Positions 16,922-25,621 of a DNA stretch of 64,000 bases are shown here, piece by piece. Position 1 is the first letter of the stretch; each line of letters opens with the position of its first letter. Both the position numbers and the translations under genes were made by a program. Under the pieces are notes generated by a model. The model was not told the DNA's origin. It was given only the letters and a program-made list of their open reading frames with translations, and ran no database searches. Source of the stretch: DASRJG01 sp964647625 (GTDB lineage Bacteria; Acidobacteriota; Polarisedimenticolia; Polarisedimenticolales; DASRJG01); the NCBI GenBank assembly GCA_964647625.1, contig CAZYHZ010000010.1:26198-90197 (forward strand), given 5' to 3'.

Positions 16922-19900
16922 GTGGCAGCGAGATTATTGATAGGGCTTGCCCTGGCCGGCCTGGCACGTCCAGCCGCCGCCACCCCCCCATCCCCGCCGG
17001 TCCTGGGCGACCCCGGGTTCGACCTTCGAACCTGGCAGTCCGATGATGGGCTCCCGAGCGACGCGGTGATCGCGATTGCACAGACGCCCGATGGGTACCT
17101 GTGGGTCGGGACGAACGGCGGGCTCGCCCGCTTCGACGGCGCACGCTTCACCGTCTTCGATCGACGCTCGACGCCGGAGCTCGCGAGCGATCAGTGCGGC
17201 CCGTTCCTGCTCGACGGATCCGGGGCTCTCTGGATCGGCACGATGGGAGGAGGTCTGACCCGATACGCCGACGGGCGCTTCACGAGCTACGGCCCGCGCG
17301 AGGGCGCGACGTTCGAATACATCATCTCGATGATCGCGGATGCGGACGGACGGCTGTGGCTCGGGACGAATGACCGGCTTCACGTGTGGGACGGCAAGCG
17401 CTTCAAGGCGTTCGGTCCGGACGACGGCGTGACGATGCCGAGGCCGATGCCCATCCTGGTCGATGCGCAAAATCGCGTGTGGCTCACGGGCCTCCACGGC
17501 GAGTTCGGGTACTTCCAGAATGGAGCGTTCCATGCCTCGGCGGCGGGAGAAGAGCTCGTGCCGTCGCGATTCGCGCGCCCGGTCCGGCCGATCGCCGGGC
17601 CGCGCGGCTCGATGTGGATCATCCAGTCCGACTCGCCGCGGCTCACGCGCTGGGACGGCACGCGGGACGAGGCGTTCGACCTCGCGCCCTCGGGACCCGT
17701 CGATGCGATCGGGCGGGTGGTCGAGGGGCGATTCGGAGACGTCTGGGTCGGGATGCGGGAGAGCGGCCTTCGATTGATTCGGGGCGGCCACGTGACTTCG
17801 ATCGGCACCGCCGACGGCCTCCCGGCCGGCCCCATCGCCGCGCTCATGGCCGATCGCGAAGGCAACGTCTGGGTCGGAAACAGCGGCGGGCTCACGCGTA
17901 TCAAGCCGCGCAGCTTCTCCGCGCTCGGCGCGGCGGGAGGGCTGGAGCGGGAGCGGACGTGGGCGGTCTACGAAGACCGTCGCGGCGATCTTTGGATCGG
18001 AACGGACAGCGTCGCGTGGCGCCTCTCCGAAGGCCGTCTGACACGGTTCGGACCCGCCGGCGGGCTTCCGGCGAATGGAGTGACGAGCTTCGTCGAGGAC
18101 GGCCAGGGGACCCTGTGGGTCGGGTCGACCGGCGGATTGGCGCGCTTCGACCGAGAGCGGCTGGTCCCCCTCGATCCATCGCAGAAGCTGCGCTCCGACA
18201 ACATCCGGGCGCTCGCGCGCGATCGCGCGGGCCGCGTGTGGATCGGGACCGCAGCCGGCGCGACGCTGATGGACCACGGAGCGATCGTCCGTTCGTACAC
18301 GTCCGCCGACGGGTTGGCCGGCGATTGGGTCCGGTACATCCATGAGGACGCGACGGGCGACGTCTGGCTGGCGACCACGTCCGGCTTGAGCCGTCTCCAC
18401 GAGGGGCGGTTCACCACGTTTCTCGTCAAGGATGGGCTTGCCGACGACCGCGTACTCGCGATCCACGAGACGCATGACGGTGCCCTTTGGTTCGGCACCT
18501 ACCGCGGCGGACTCTCGCGATACAAGAACGGCCGCTTCGCGACCGTCGCGCGTGCTGCGGGTCTTCACGACGACACGGTGCTCCGCATCCTGGAAGACGA
18601 TCGGGGGGCGTTCTGGATGTCCTCTCCGCACGGCGTCTTCCGTGCCGCCCGGAAGGATCTCGACGACGTCGCGGACGGGAAGGCGCGTGCGCTGACTTCG
18701 ATCTCCTACGACAAGACGGACGGGCTCCCGACGACCGACTGCGGCGGAGGAACGCAGCCGGCGGGGTGGCGCGCGCGCGACGGACGATTGTGGTTCCCCA
18801 CCGGCCGCGGGATCACGGTCGTCGATCCGGCGCGCGTGCGCGTCAACGCTCTGCCCCCCGCGGTGCGCATCGAAGAGGTCCTCTACGATCGCGTCCACTC
18901 CGGAGGCACCGACGGCGCGGTGCTTCCCGCCGGGAGCAAGACGGTGGAGATCCACTACACCGCGACGCTCCTCGGCGCGCCGGACCGGGTGCGGTTCCGT
19001 TACCGGCTGGAGCCATTCGACAGCGACTGGGTCGATGCCGGCTCGCGCCGGATCGCGTACTTCACGGCGCTCCGTCCCGGGCGATACCGATTCCATGTCA
19101 CCGCGGCGAACGAATCCGGTGTTTGGAACCCGGCCGGAGCGGTCTACGATCTGCGCGTGAAGCCGCACGCCTACGAGACGCCCGCGTTCTTTGCGGCCGT
19201 GGCGCTCCTGCTCTCGCTTTCGGGCTGGGGCGCGTACCGCCTTCGCGTCAAGCAGATCGAAGCGCGGTATGCCGCCGTCCTTTCCGAGCGCGGGCGGATC
19301 GCGCGGGAGCTGCACGACACGATCGCGCAAGGGTTCACGGGCGTCTCGATGCAGCTCGAGGCGGCGTCGGCCAAGCTCTCCGGCGCTCCCGACGACGTGA
19401 AGGACAACCTCGACCGCGCGCGTATCCTCGTGAAGACGAGCCTGAGCGACGCGCGCCGGTCGGTCCGCGCGCTCCGCCCTCACGTGCTCGAATCGGGCGA
19501 CCTCGCCGAATCGCTGCGCACCGTCGTCACCCAGCTGACCGCCGGGACCGACGTGCGCGCCTCTGTGCGGACGAGGGGCCCCAACAAGCGCTTGCCCCTC
19601 GCCGTCGAGGACACGGTCTTCCGGATCGGACAGGAAGCGATGACGAACGCGGTCCGCCACGGCGGCTGCCGCTCGCTCACCGTCGACCTCGACGTCGCCT
19701 CCGGCCTCGCCGTGCTCACGGTGTCGGACGACGGGAACGGCTTCGATCCCGCCGCGGCAAAGGAAGGATCGGGTCTTTCGGGAATGAGAGAGCGTGCCGC
19801 CCAGGCAGGCGGCAGCATCGAGGTGGTCAGCGCGCCGGGAGCCGGGACGAGCCTCATCGCGTCGATCCCCGTCCGCTCCCGCGCCGAGGATCGGGCGTGA
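16922..19900 (+). CDS. Double-propeller sensor histidine kinase (Reg_prop, Y_Y_Y, HisKA_3)
   Basis: About 992 residues. GTG 16922 gives a signal/anchor sequence (LLIGLALAGLARPAAA); in-frame ATGs at 16784 and 16835 give longer, less convincing N-termini. About 14 propeller motifs follow, such as LWVGTNGGLARFDG, LWIGTMGGGLTRY and LWFGTYRGGLSRY, enough for two seven-bladed propellers in the periplasm. Then come a Y_Y_Y domain (RYRLEPFDSDWVDAG), one membrane helix (FFAAVALLLSLSGWGAY), a HisKA_3 helix with phospho-histidine in ARELHDTIAQGF, and an HATPase with QEAMTNAVRHGG and SDDGNGFDP. It phosphorylates the NarL-type regulator whose start overlaps its stop. The layout resembles polysaccharide-sensing systems, but the ligand is unknown. 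Confidence 0.88.
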   Translation: MAARLLIGLALAGLARPAAATPPSPPVLGDPGFDLRTWQSDDGLPSDAVIAIAQTPDGYLWVGTNGGLARFDGARFTVFDRRSTPELASDQCGPFLLDGSGALWIGTMGGGLTRYADGRFTSYGPREGATFEYIISMIADADGRLWLGTNDRLHVWDGKRFKAFGPDDGVTMPRPMPILVDAQNRVWLTGLHGEFGYFQNGAFHASAAGEELVPSRFARPVRPIAGPRGSMWIIQSDSPRLTRWDGTRDEAFDLAPSGPVDAIGRVVEGRFGDVWVGMRESGLRLIRGGHVTSIGTADGLPAGPIAALMADREGNVWVGNSGGLTRIKPRSFSALGAAGGLERERTWAVYEDRRGDLWIGTDSVAWRLSEGRLTRFGPAGGLPANGVTSFVEDGQGTLWVGSTGGLARFDRERLVPLDPSQKLRSDNIRALARDRAGRVWIGTAAGATLMDHGAIVRSYTSADGLAGDWVRYIHEDATGDVWLATTSGLSRLHEGRFTTFLVKDGLADDRVLAIHETHDGALWFGTYRGGLSRYKNGRFATVARAAGLHDDTVLRILEDDRGAFWMSSPHGVFRAARKDLDDVADGKARALTSISYDKTDGLPTTDCGGGTQPAGWRARDGRLWFPTGRGITVVDPARVRVNALPPAVRIEEVLYDRVHSGGTDGAVLPAGSKTVEIHYTATLLGAPDRVRFRYRLEPFDSDWVDAGSRRIAYFTALRPGRYRFHVTAANESGVWNPAGAVYDLRVKPHAYETPAFFAAVALLLSLSGWGAYRLRVKQIEARYAAVLSERGRIARELHDTIAQGFTGVSMQLEAASAKLSGAPDDVKDNLDRARILVKTSLSDARRSVRALRPHVLESGDLAESLRTVVTQLTAGTDVRASVRTRGPNKRLPLAVEDTVFRIGQEAMTNAVRHGGCRSLTVDLDVASGLAVLTVSDDGNGFDPAAAKEGSGLSGMRERAAQAGGSIEVVSAPGAGTSLIASIPVRSRAEDRA

Positions 19901-20520
19901 GCGTGGAAAAGATCAGGATCGCGATCGTGGACGATCACCCGATCTTTCGGGAGGGGCTCAAGGCCGTTCTCGAGACCGATCCGGACTTCGTGGTCGTCGC
20001 CGAGGCCGGAGATGGGCGTGACGGCATCGCGACTTTCAAGGAGCATCGCCCGGACTTGATGCTCATGGACCTTCGGATGCCGCGCATGGACGGAGCCGAT
20101 GCGATCGCGGCGATCCTCCGAACCGATCCGGCCGCCCGCGTCGTCGTCCTGACCACCTTCGACGGCGACGAGCACATCCACAAGGCGCTGGCCCTCGGCG
20201 CCAAGGGATATCTGCTGAAGGACGCGACGCGGGACGAGATCCTCCTCGCCGTCCGGACGGTCCACGGCGGAAAGCGATTCATTCCCGCCGGCGTCGCGAC
20301 GCGACTGGCCGAGCGTCCGATCGGCCGCGAGCTGACCGAGCGCGAGATCCAGGTGCTCGAAGGGATCGCGTCCGGCCTGTCCAACAAGGAGATCGGCGAC
20401 GAGCTCGGGATCGCCGAGGCCACCGTCAAATCCCACGTGAACGGCATCCTCGCCAAGCTCGAAGCGAAAGACCGCACCGACGCCGCGATGATCGCGCTCA
20501 AGCGCGGCCTCATCCGATAG
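19897..20520 (+). CDS. NarL/LuxR-family response regulator
   Basis: A 207-residue regulator. The receiver domain has the acidic pair in IAIVDDHPIF, phospho-acceptor Asp in LMLMDLRMPRMDG, Thr in VVVLTTFDG and Lys in GYLLKDAT. The C-terminal LuxR helix-turn-helix reads LTEREIQVLEGIASGLSNKEIGDELGIAEATVKSHV. GTG 19897 overlaps the kinase stop (GTGA), so the pair is coupled and this is very likely the kinase's partner. Its stop touches the large inverted repeat that follows. Confidence 0.92.
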   Translation: MSVEKIRIAIVDDHPIFREGLKAVLETDPDFVVVAEAGDGRDGIATFKEHRPDLMLMDLRMPRMDGADAIAAILRTDPAARVVVLTTFDGDEHIHKALALGAKGYLLKDATRDEILLAVRTVHGGKRFIPAGVATRLAERPIGRELTEREIQVLEGIASGLSNKEIGDELGIAEATVKSHVNGILAKLEAKDRTDAAMIALKRGLIR

Positions 20521-20713
20521 TAGGGGACACTCCCTTTTTCCACCCAAAAGGGGACATTCGTCTTTTTCTTCCAAAGGGAACAGGGGACAGTCCCCTTGTT
20601 CTTTTGAAGCTTCGCACTCTGAAGCTTTGTAAGAAAAAGGGGACTGTCCCCTGTTCCCTTTGGAAGAAAAAGACGAATGTCCCCTTTTGGGTGGAAAAAG
20701 GGAGCGTCCCCTA
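20521..20713. repeat. Nested inverted repeat with 84-nt arms (GGGGAC family)
   Basis: Arms 20521-20604 and 20630-20713 are reverse complements with three mismatches, around a 25-nt centre containing two direct TGAAGCTT words. Within each arm are three GGGGAC-type blocks: an outer GGGGACACTCCC or GGGGACGCTCCC, a middle GGGGACATTC, and an inner GGGGACAGTCCCC. The layout suggests repeated nested insertion of a short palindromic element. The inner block with CTTTTTCTTA matches the arms of the 4279-4432 repeat. It starts immediately after the response-regulator stop and could terminate transcription. Confidence 0.9.
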
Positions 20714-20759
20714 CTTCAGGAGGATGCCGGCGGGCCGGGACGTTCCGTAACGTCACGGG

Positions 20760-20984
20760 ATGGACATCGATCGCCGCCTATTGACCGACCGCGAGCGATT
20801 GGTCCTCGAATGGATCGCGCAGGGGCTGTCGAACCGCGAGATCGGGATCGAGCTGTCGATCGCCGAGGGAACGGTCAAGGGCCACGTCCGGCGAATCCTG
20901 CGGAAGCTCGGAGCCGCGAACCGCACGGAGGCTGCGGTCACCGCGTTCCGGCAGGGGCGCCTCCATCGAAAGTTGGACGGCTGA
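20760..20984 (+). CDS. Orphan LuxR-type helix-turn-helix protein
   Basis: A 74-residue protein made almost only of a LuxR/GerE DNA-binding domain (LTDRERLVLEWIAQGLSNREIGIELSIAEGTVKGHV). It has no receiver or ligand domain. It resembles the output domain of the response regulator at 19897-20520, but is a separate gene beyond the large inverted repeat. It may be a single-domain regulator like GerE, or the relic of a response regulator that lost its receiver. A good AGGAGG lies at 20718-20723, about 36 nt before the ATG, too far to serve it. Confidence 0.65.
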   Translation: MDIDRRLLTDRERLVLEWIAQGLSNREIGIELSIAEGTVKGHVRRILRKLGAANRTEAAVTAFRQGRLHRKLDG

Positions 20985-21053
20985 CGGCACCCATCGAACG
21001 ATGCCTTCGGGACGTCGCTCCCGTAGCTTTTCAGGCATCGAAGGAGGACGACC

Positions 21054-22061
21054 ATGGTTCGCACGCGTCGTATCGAATCGTTGATTGCGGTGCTCGCCGT
21101 CGCCGGATGCGTCGCCGCCGCCTACCCGGTGCGGGCCGGGGCGTTCGAGTCGGAGCTCGGCTCCGATCCGGCGAAGCTCAAGAGCGACGTCAAGCTCAGC
21201 ATGATGAACGGCGACGGGAACGGGAGCGAGAGCGGGCGGGGGCCCGTCCCGTACCTCAAAGCCCTCGGCGCGCCACCCAAGCGCGTCGGGCTGATCTCGT
21301 TCTACGTCTGGGACTGCGGCAACAAGAAGGAGAACTCGTACAACATCTACGCAGGCGACTACGTCTACCGCACGAAGACGACGCGCCGGCGCAACGTCGA
21401 GGCCGCGGCGGTCGACATGCTGGCGACCGAGCTGCACGACGCCTCGATCGTCGCTCTGAAGGACGCATTCGCGTCGGGCGGGATGCAGCTTTTGACCCCC
21501 GACGAGTTCCTCGACACCGACGCGAAAAAGGAGCTCTACGCCGGCTTCAAGCCGGAGCACGGCGGCATGGAGACGTTCATCAAGTCGGTGGACCACTGGG
21601 CGGACAAGGACAGCTGGAAGTTCTCCGGCGCGCCGGACGGCTACCGGGTCCTCGAGCTGACGAACGTCGGCGACGTCAAGGGCAACCACTTCCAGCTGGC
21701 GACGACCGGCATCGGCGTCGGAAAGGTGGCGAATTCCGAAGGGCACGATTTCGCGCAGCAGCTCGGGCTCGACGCCGTCGTGATCCTCTACAACGTCGTT
21801 CAGGCCGAGAACAAGGACATCCGCATGCGCGGATCGTACATGTACATGTTCGGGCCGAACCCGGTCCCCGACACCGGCCAGAGCCTCTACTGGCGCGGCC
21901 ATCAGTACTCGGGTGTGTATCTCCGGATGGACGTGCCGTTCATCAAGACGACCAAGGACGGCCAGCTCGTGGATGCCGACTATTCCGGATACGCGGCCGT
22001 GGCGAGCGCCCTCGGCGCGCGGATGGCCGAGCACCTCAGGGAAAAGACGAGCGGGAATTAG
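21054..22061 (+). CDS. Exported protein of unknown function
   Basis: A 335-residue protein with a signal peptide (IESLIAVLAVAGCVAAAYPVRA); AAGGAGG lies about 6 nt before ATG 21054. I do not recognise the family. The mature part has KRVGLISFYVWDCGNKKENSY, a block DMLATELHDASIVALKDAF, and FAQQLGLDAVVILYNVVQ followed by MRGSYMYMFGPNPVP. The alternation of short beta segments and helices, with a conserved-looking RVGLISFYV strand, recalls periplasmic proteins that precede or accompany curli/LPS-type secretion, but no motif allows a call. Its TAG overlaps the TAA of the convergent kinase gene (TTAG). Confidence 0.7.
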   Translation: MVRTRRIESLIAVLAVAGCVAAAYPVRAGAFESELGSDPAKLKSDVKLSMMNGDGNGSESGRGPVPYLKALGAPPKRVGLISFYVWDCGNKKENSYNIYAGDYVYRTKTTRRRNVEAAAVDMLATELHDASIVALKDAFASGGMQLLTPDEFLDTDAKKELYAGFKPEHGGMETFIKSVDHWADKDSWKFSGAPDGYRVLELTNVGDVKGNHFQLATTGIGVGKVANSEGHDFAQQLGLDAVVILYNVVQAENKDIRMRGSYMYMFGPNPVPDTGQSLYWRGHQYSGVYLRMDVPFIKTTKDGQLVDADYSGYAAVASALGARMAEHLREKTSGN

Positions 22062-25000
22062 CGCGTGGGGGGCGGTGCGGTGGAGAGCTCTTTTCGAAGC
22101 CGCTCCGCTTCGTTCGAAAAGTACGGGCTCTGGCACTCCGCAACCAGCGCTGCGTAATCGCGGAGCCGCTCCCGCGCTTCGTCGATCCGGGACGCTTTGA
22201 CGAGCGCGTCCACGTGCATGGGTCCGATCCACAGACGGCTGACCCGCGCGTCGGTGCCCTCGGTCAGCCGCAGGATGTCCTCGAAAATCCCGATCGCCTC
22301 CTCGAGACGTCCCCTCCGCAGGCGCAGCTCCCCCAGCACGCGGCGCGCTTCCGTGCGCATGTAGAGCAAGTGGGCTGCGTCGGCGCGCTCCGCGGCGGCG
22401 TCGGCGGTCTTCTCGGCGGTCTCGAAGTCCCCGCCGTTCGCCTGCGCGAGCGCGAGGTAGGTGTGCATCAAGAGTGCCGCGCGGCGCTCACCGATCGTCT
22501 CCGCGAGCTCGAGCCCGGCCGCGAACACGCCGGCGGCTTTCTCGGGCTCGTCGAGCATGACGAGCGAGAGCCCCTCGTAGAGATGGGTCCAGGTCGCGCG
22601 CTCGCGCGAGTGGAGCCGCCCGGCCAGCTCACGCTCGATCACGGCGTAGCCGAGCGCGGCCTTCCATTCGCCGGTCGTGCAAGCGTTTTCGCCGAGGAAC
22701 TCGTGGCCGACGGCCTGCGCGAGCAGGATGTTGTGGGCTTTCCCGAATTCGATCGCGGTGCGCGCGATCCGGTCGGCATCGGCCAGCAGCCCCAGGTGCT
22801 GATAGGCACCGGCCGAGTAGGCGAGGATCTGAGTCAGCGTCGAGGCATGAAGCGTCGGCAGGGGCGAGCCGTCCGCGGGCGGGGCCGCGAGCGCCTGCGC
22901 GCGCGCCAAGATCTCCGCGGCCTTCCGATGCTGGCCCGACAGGTGGTGGAATCGTGCTTCGATCATCAGCGCGTTCGCCGTCTCGATCGGATGGGCGTCC
23001 GGGTCCAGCACCTCGAGGGCACGGCGGACGTATTCGAGGCCCCGCGGATCGCCGACGGCGACGAGCGACGAGGCCGCCTGACACTGGAGGGTCGCCCTGG
23101 CGGCCGGATCGTCGGTCAACGCGAGCGCGCGCTCGAAGTGAGAGGCGGCCTCGACGAAGTTCCCGCTGATGATGTGGGTCTTCCCGATCGATTCTTCGAG
23201 GGCGAGCTCTTCGTCCTCGCGCCCGAGCGCCTGCGCGCATTCGAGCGCGCGGCCGTACGCCGCGATCGCCTCGTCGTACGCGAATAGGCCGAGGGCATCG
23301 GCCCCCGCGCGCTTGGCCCAGAACAATCCCCGGTCGTGCTCGCCCGCTTCGTGGAAGTGATGGGCGAGCTTCTCCGCGGGGACGCGCGACTCCTCGCGGA
23401 CCCGCTCGAGCCCGTTCGCCGTCCGCAGATGGAGCCGGCGCCGCCGGATCGGGTTCAGCTCCTCGTAGAGGACCTCGCGGATCTTGTCGTGCGTGAACGA
23501 GAACGATTCCTCGCGGCCGGCGGAGAGAAGCTGCGCGCTGACGGCCTCGTCGACGGCATCGAGCAGCGCGTCCTCGCCGCGGTCGCCGGCGATCGCGAGC
23601 AGCTCCTTGAACTCGAACGTCTTCCCCAGGACCGCCGCCGCCCGCAGCACCTCGGCGCACTCGGGGGCAATGCGATCGAGGCGGTGCCCGATGGCCGCCT
23701 TCACGCTTTGCGGGATCGACAGGTTGGCGACCTCGTCCCAGACCCAACGTCCACCCTCGCGCCGAACGGATCCGCTCTCGATCAGCGCCTTCACGACCTC
23801 CTCGACGAAGAATGGGTTCCCCTCCGTCTCCCGGTAGACGGCGTCGGCGAACTCCTTGCCGATGCTCTCCGCGAGGAGTGCTGCGATCTGCTCGCGCGTC
23901 TGCGCCGGGCCGAAACGCTTGAGCGCGATCCGCGTCGTCAATCGCTCGCGATTCCATTCGACCAACGCACCCGAGAGCGGGTGCGCACGATCCAGCTCCA
24001 TCTCGCGGTAGGACGCGCAGAACAGCACGCGCTCGCCGTGGAGCCCTCGAAGCAGCCGCCCCATGAGCCACAGGGAGCTCGCATCGGCCCAGTGGAGGTC
24101 GTCGATGTAGAAGAGGACCGAGCGCGCGGACGCCGCGGATCGGATCACGACGGCGACGGTGTCGGCGAACAGCAGCCGCTCCTCGTGCGGTGACAGCTCG
24201 GGACGGTCGGAAAACGGGCCGAGCCGCGTGTCGATCTCGGGGGCCAGCCGCGCGATCCGAGAGGCGGCGTCTCCGAGGAGCGCGCGCAAGCGGCCGTCGT
24301 CGGGCTCGTCGCGCACGAGCCGCCGGAACGCCTCGGCGAACGGCAGATACGGGGTCGCGGCCTCGTACTCGTAGCAGGCGCCGGTCATCACGAGCGCGCC
24401 GTCGAGCGCCGCCTGAATGAGAAGCTCCCGCGCGAGCCGCGTCTTGCCGGCGCCGGGCTCGCCGCTGATGAGCAGACAGTGATTCGCGCCCTCGCGTGCG
24501 CGGCGCCAGAGCTCGCGCGCCTCCTGGAGCTCCTCGACGCGGCCAACGAGACGGCCCCGCGCGAGAGCGTCGAGGATCGCGACGGTCGCGCCCGTTCCAC
24601 CGCCGTCCCCCTCGTCCGGCCTCGTGAGCGAGGCTGCCAACGCCTCCCGCACTTCGGCCGCCGACGCGAACCGCTGCGCGGGCTGCTTGGCGAGAAGCCG
24701 GACGATCACCGCGTCGAGCGCCGCCGGAACCAAGGGGCGAATCGACCGCGGCGGCACGACCGGCGCGTGCACGTGCTGGCTGACCACCTCGAGAGGACGC
24801 GCGCCGGTGAACGGAAGCCGGCCGGTGACGAGCTCGTACAGCACGACGCCCAGGGCGTAGAGATCCGCCCGCCCGTCGACCGTCTCGCCCATCGCCTGCT
24901 CGGGCGCCATGTACGACACGGTGCCGACGATGGCTCCGGAATCCGTCACCCGCTGCGAGGCGGTCGCTCGGGCGGCGACGCCCAGATCCGCCAGCTTGAT

Positions 25001-25489
25001 CTGGCGCGAGGTCGCCGTGCCCGTCAGGAGGACATTGTCGGGCTTGAGATCCCGATGAACGACGCCGTGCGCGTGGGCGTGCTCCAGGGCGTCGCAGATC
25101 CGCATTCCGATGCGAACGATCTCGGACAGCTCCGCCGGAGCGGCCTCGTGAAGGTTCGGCCCCTCGACGAGCTCCATGACGAAGAACGGGATGCCGCCGT
25201 GATCGCCGACGTCGTAGACCGCCACGACCGCGGGGTGATTCAGCGCGGCGGCGGCGCGGGCTTCGCGGACAAGGCGCTCGGCCGCGGTCTTGGACGCCGC
25301 GGCCGCCGGCAGCAGCTTGATCGCCACGGTGCGCTCGAGCTCGCGGTCTCGCGCCTTGAAGACGACGCCCATCCCGCCGCGGCCCAGCTCCTTTTCGAGC
25401 GTGTACCGGCCCGCGAGCGTCACGCCGGGCGCCAATCGAGGAAGATCGACAGCCTCGAAGCGCTGGGTCTCGTCGAACTCCGTGGCCAT
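22058..25489 (-). CDS. PknK-like Ser/Thr protein kinase with AAA ATPase and TPR-like region
   Basis: A 1143-residue signalling protein. Residues ~28-285 are a Hanks-type kinase: GRGGMGVVFKARD, AIKLL (ATP lysine 58), HRDLKPDNVLL, DLG in place of DFG, and GTVSYMAPEQ. Residues from ~315 form a STAND/AAA_16 ATPase with Walker A GEPGAGKT and Walker B SVLFYIDDLHWAD. From ~650 to the end are helical TPR-like repeats (AIAAYGRALECAQALGREDEELALEESIGK). Known relatives pair such modules with a LuxR DNA-binding domain; none is visible here, so it probably acts by phosphorylation or protein contact. No membrane helix is seen, so it is cytosolic. ATG 25489 begins the kinase leader directly. Confidence 0.88.
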   Translation of the reverse strand: MATEFDETQRFEAVDLPRLAPGVTLAGRYTLEKELGRGGMGVVFKARDRELERTVAIKLLPAAAASKTAAERLVREARAAAALNHPAVVAVYDVGDHGGIPFFVMELVEGPNLHEAAPAELSEIVRIGMRICDALEHAHAHGVVHRDLKPDNVLLTGTATSRQIKLADLGVAARATASQRVTDSGAIVGTVSYMAPEQAMGETVDGRADLYALGVVLYELVTGRLPFTGARPLEVVSQHVHAPVVPPRSIRPLVPAALDAVIVRLLAKQPAQRFASAAEVREALAASLTRPDEGDGGGTGATVAILDALARGRLVGRVEELQEARELWRRAREGANHCLLISGEPGAGKTRLARELLIQAALDGALVMTGACYEYEAATPYLPFAEAFRRLVRDEPDDGRLRALLGDAASRIARLAPEIDTRLGPFSDRPELSPHEERLLFADTVAVVIRSAASARSVLFYIDDLHWADASSLWLMGRLLRGLHGERVLFCASYREMELDRAHPLSGALVEWNRERLTTRIALKRFGPAQTREQIAALLAESIGKEFADAVYRETEGNPFFVEEVVKALIESGSVRREGGRWVWDEVANLSIPQSVKAAIGHRLDRIAPECAEVLRAAAVLGKTFEFKELLAIAGDRGEDALLDAVDEAVSAQLLSAGREESFSFTHDKIREVLYEELNPIRRRRLHLRTANGLERVREESRVPAEKLAHHFHEAGEHDRGLFWAKRAGADALGLFAYDEAIAAYGRALECAQALGREDEELALEESIGKTHIISGNFVEAASHFERALALTDDPAARATLQCQAASSLVAVGDPRGLEYVRRALEVLDPDAHPIETANALMIEARFHHLSGQHRKAAEILARAQALAAPPADGSPLPTLHASTLTQILAYSAGAYQHLGLLADADRIARTAIEFGKAHNILLAQAVGHEFLGENACTTGEWKAALGYAVIERELAGRLHSRERATWTHLYEGLSLVMLDEPEKAAGVFAAGLELAETIGERRAALLMHTYLALAQANGGDFETAEKTADAAAERADAAHLLYMRTEARRVLGELRLRRGRLEEAIGIFEDILRLTEGTDARVSRLWIGPMHVDALVKASRIDEARERLRDYAALVAECQSPYFSNEAERLRKELSTAPPPTR

Positions 25490-25526
25490 GTCCCGCGAGC
25501 GTAACACGCGCCGCGGAGGACCATCG

Positions 25527-25610
25527 AGAACGCGAGATTCGCGAACAGGCCGAAGCCGCTGAGGATGTAGTCGAACGTCCCGGTCGTGTTAAGATCCGCG
25601 CCCAAGTGCA
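25527..25610 (-). pseudogene. Possible relic of an outer-membrane beta-barrel C-terminus
   Basis: Read on the minus strand this stretch encodes TGTFDYILSGFGLFANLAF, which resembles the last strand of the barrel gene next door (ANYTVTGLGIYATLAF) and ends in Phe like barrel C-terminal signals. Here the Phe codon is followed by TCG ATG rather than a stop, and no further homology is seen upstream. It lies head-to-head with the intact barrel gene. It may be the decayed tail of an inverted paralogue; chance similarity is possible because the stretch is short. Confidence 0.35.
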
Positions 25611-25621
25611 AGGAGGAGTCG

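Noticed and set aside
20521..20713. CRISPR array or tRNA-like element
   Set aside because: Repeats are inverted and nested with no regular spacers; no tRNA features.
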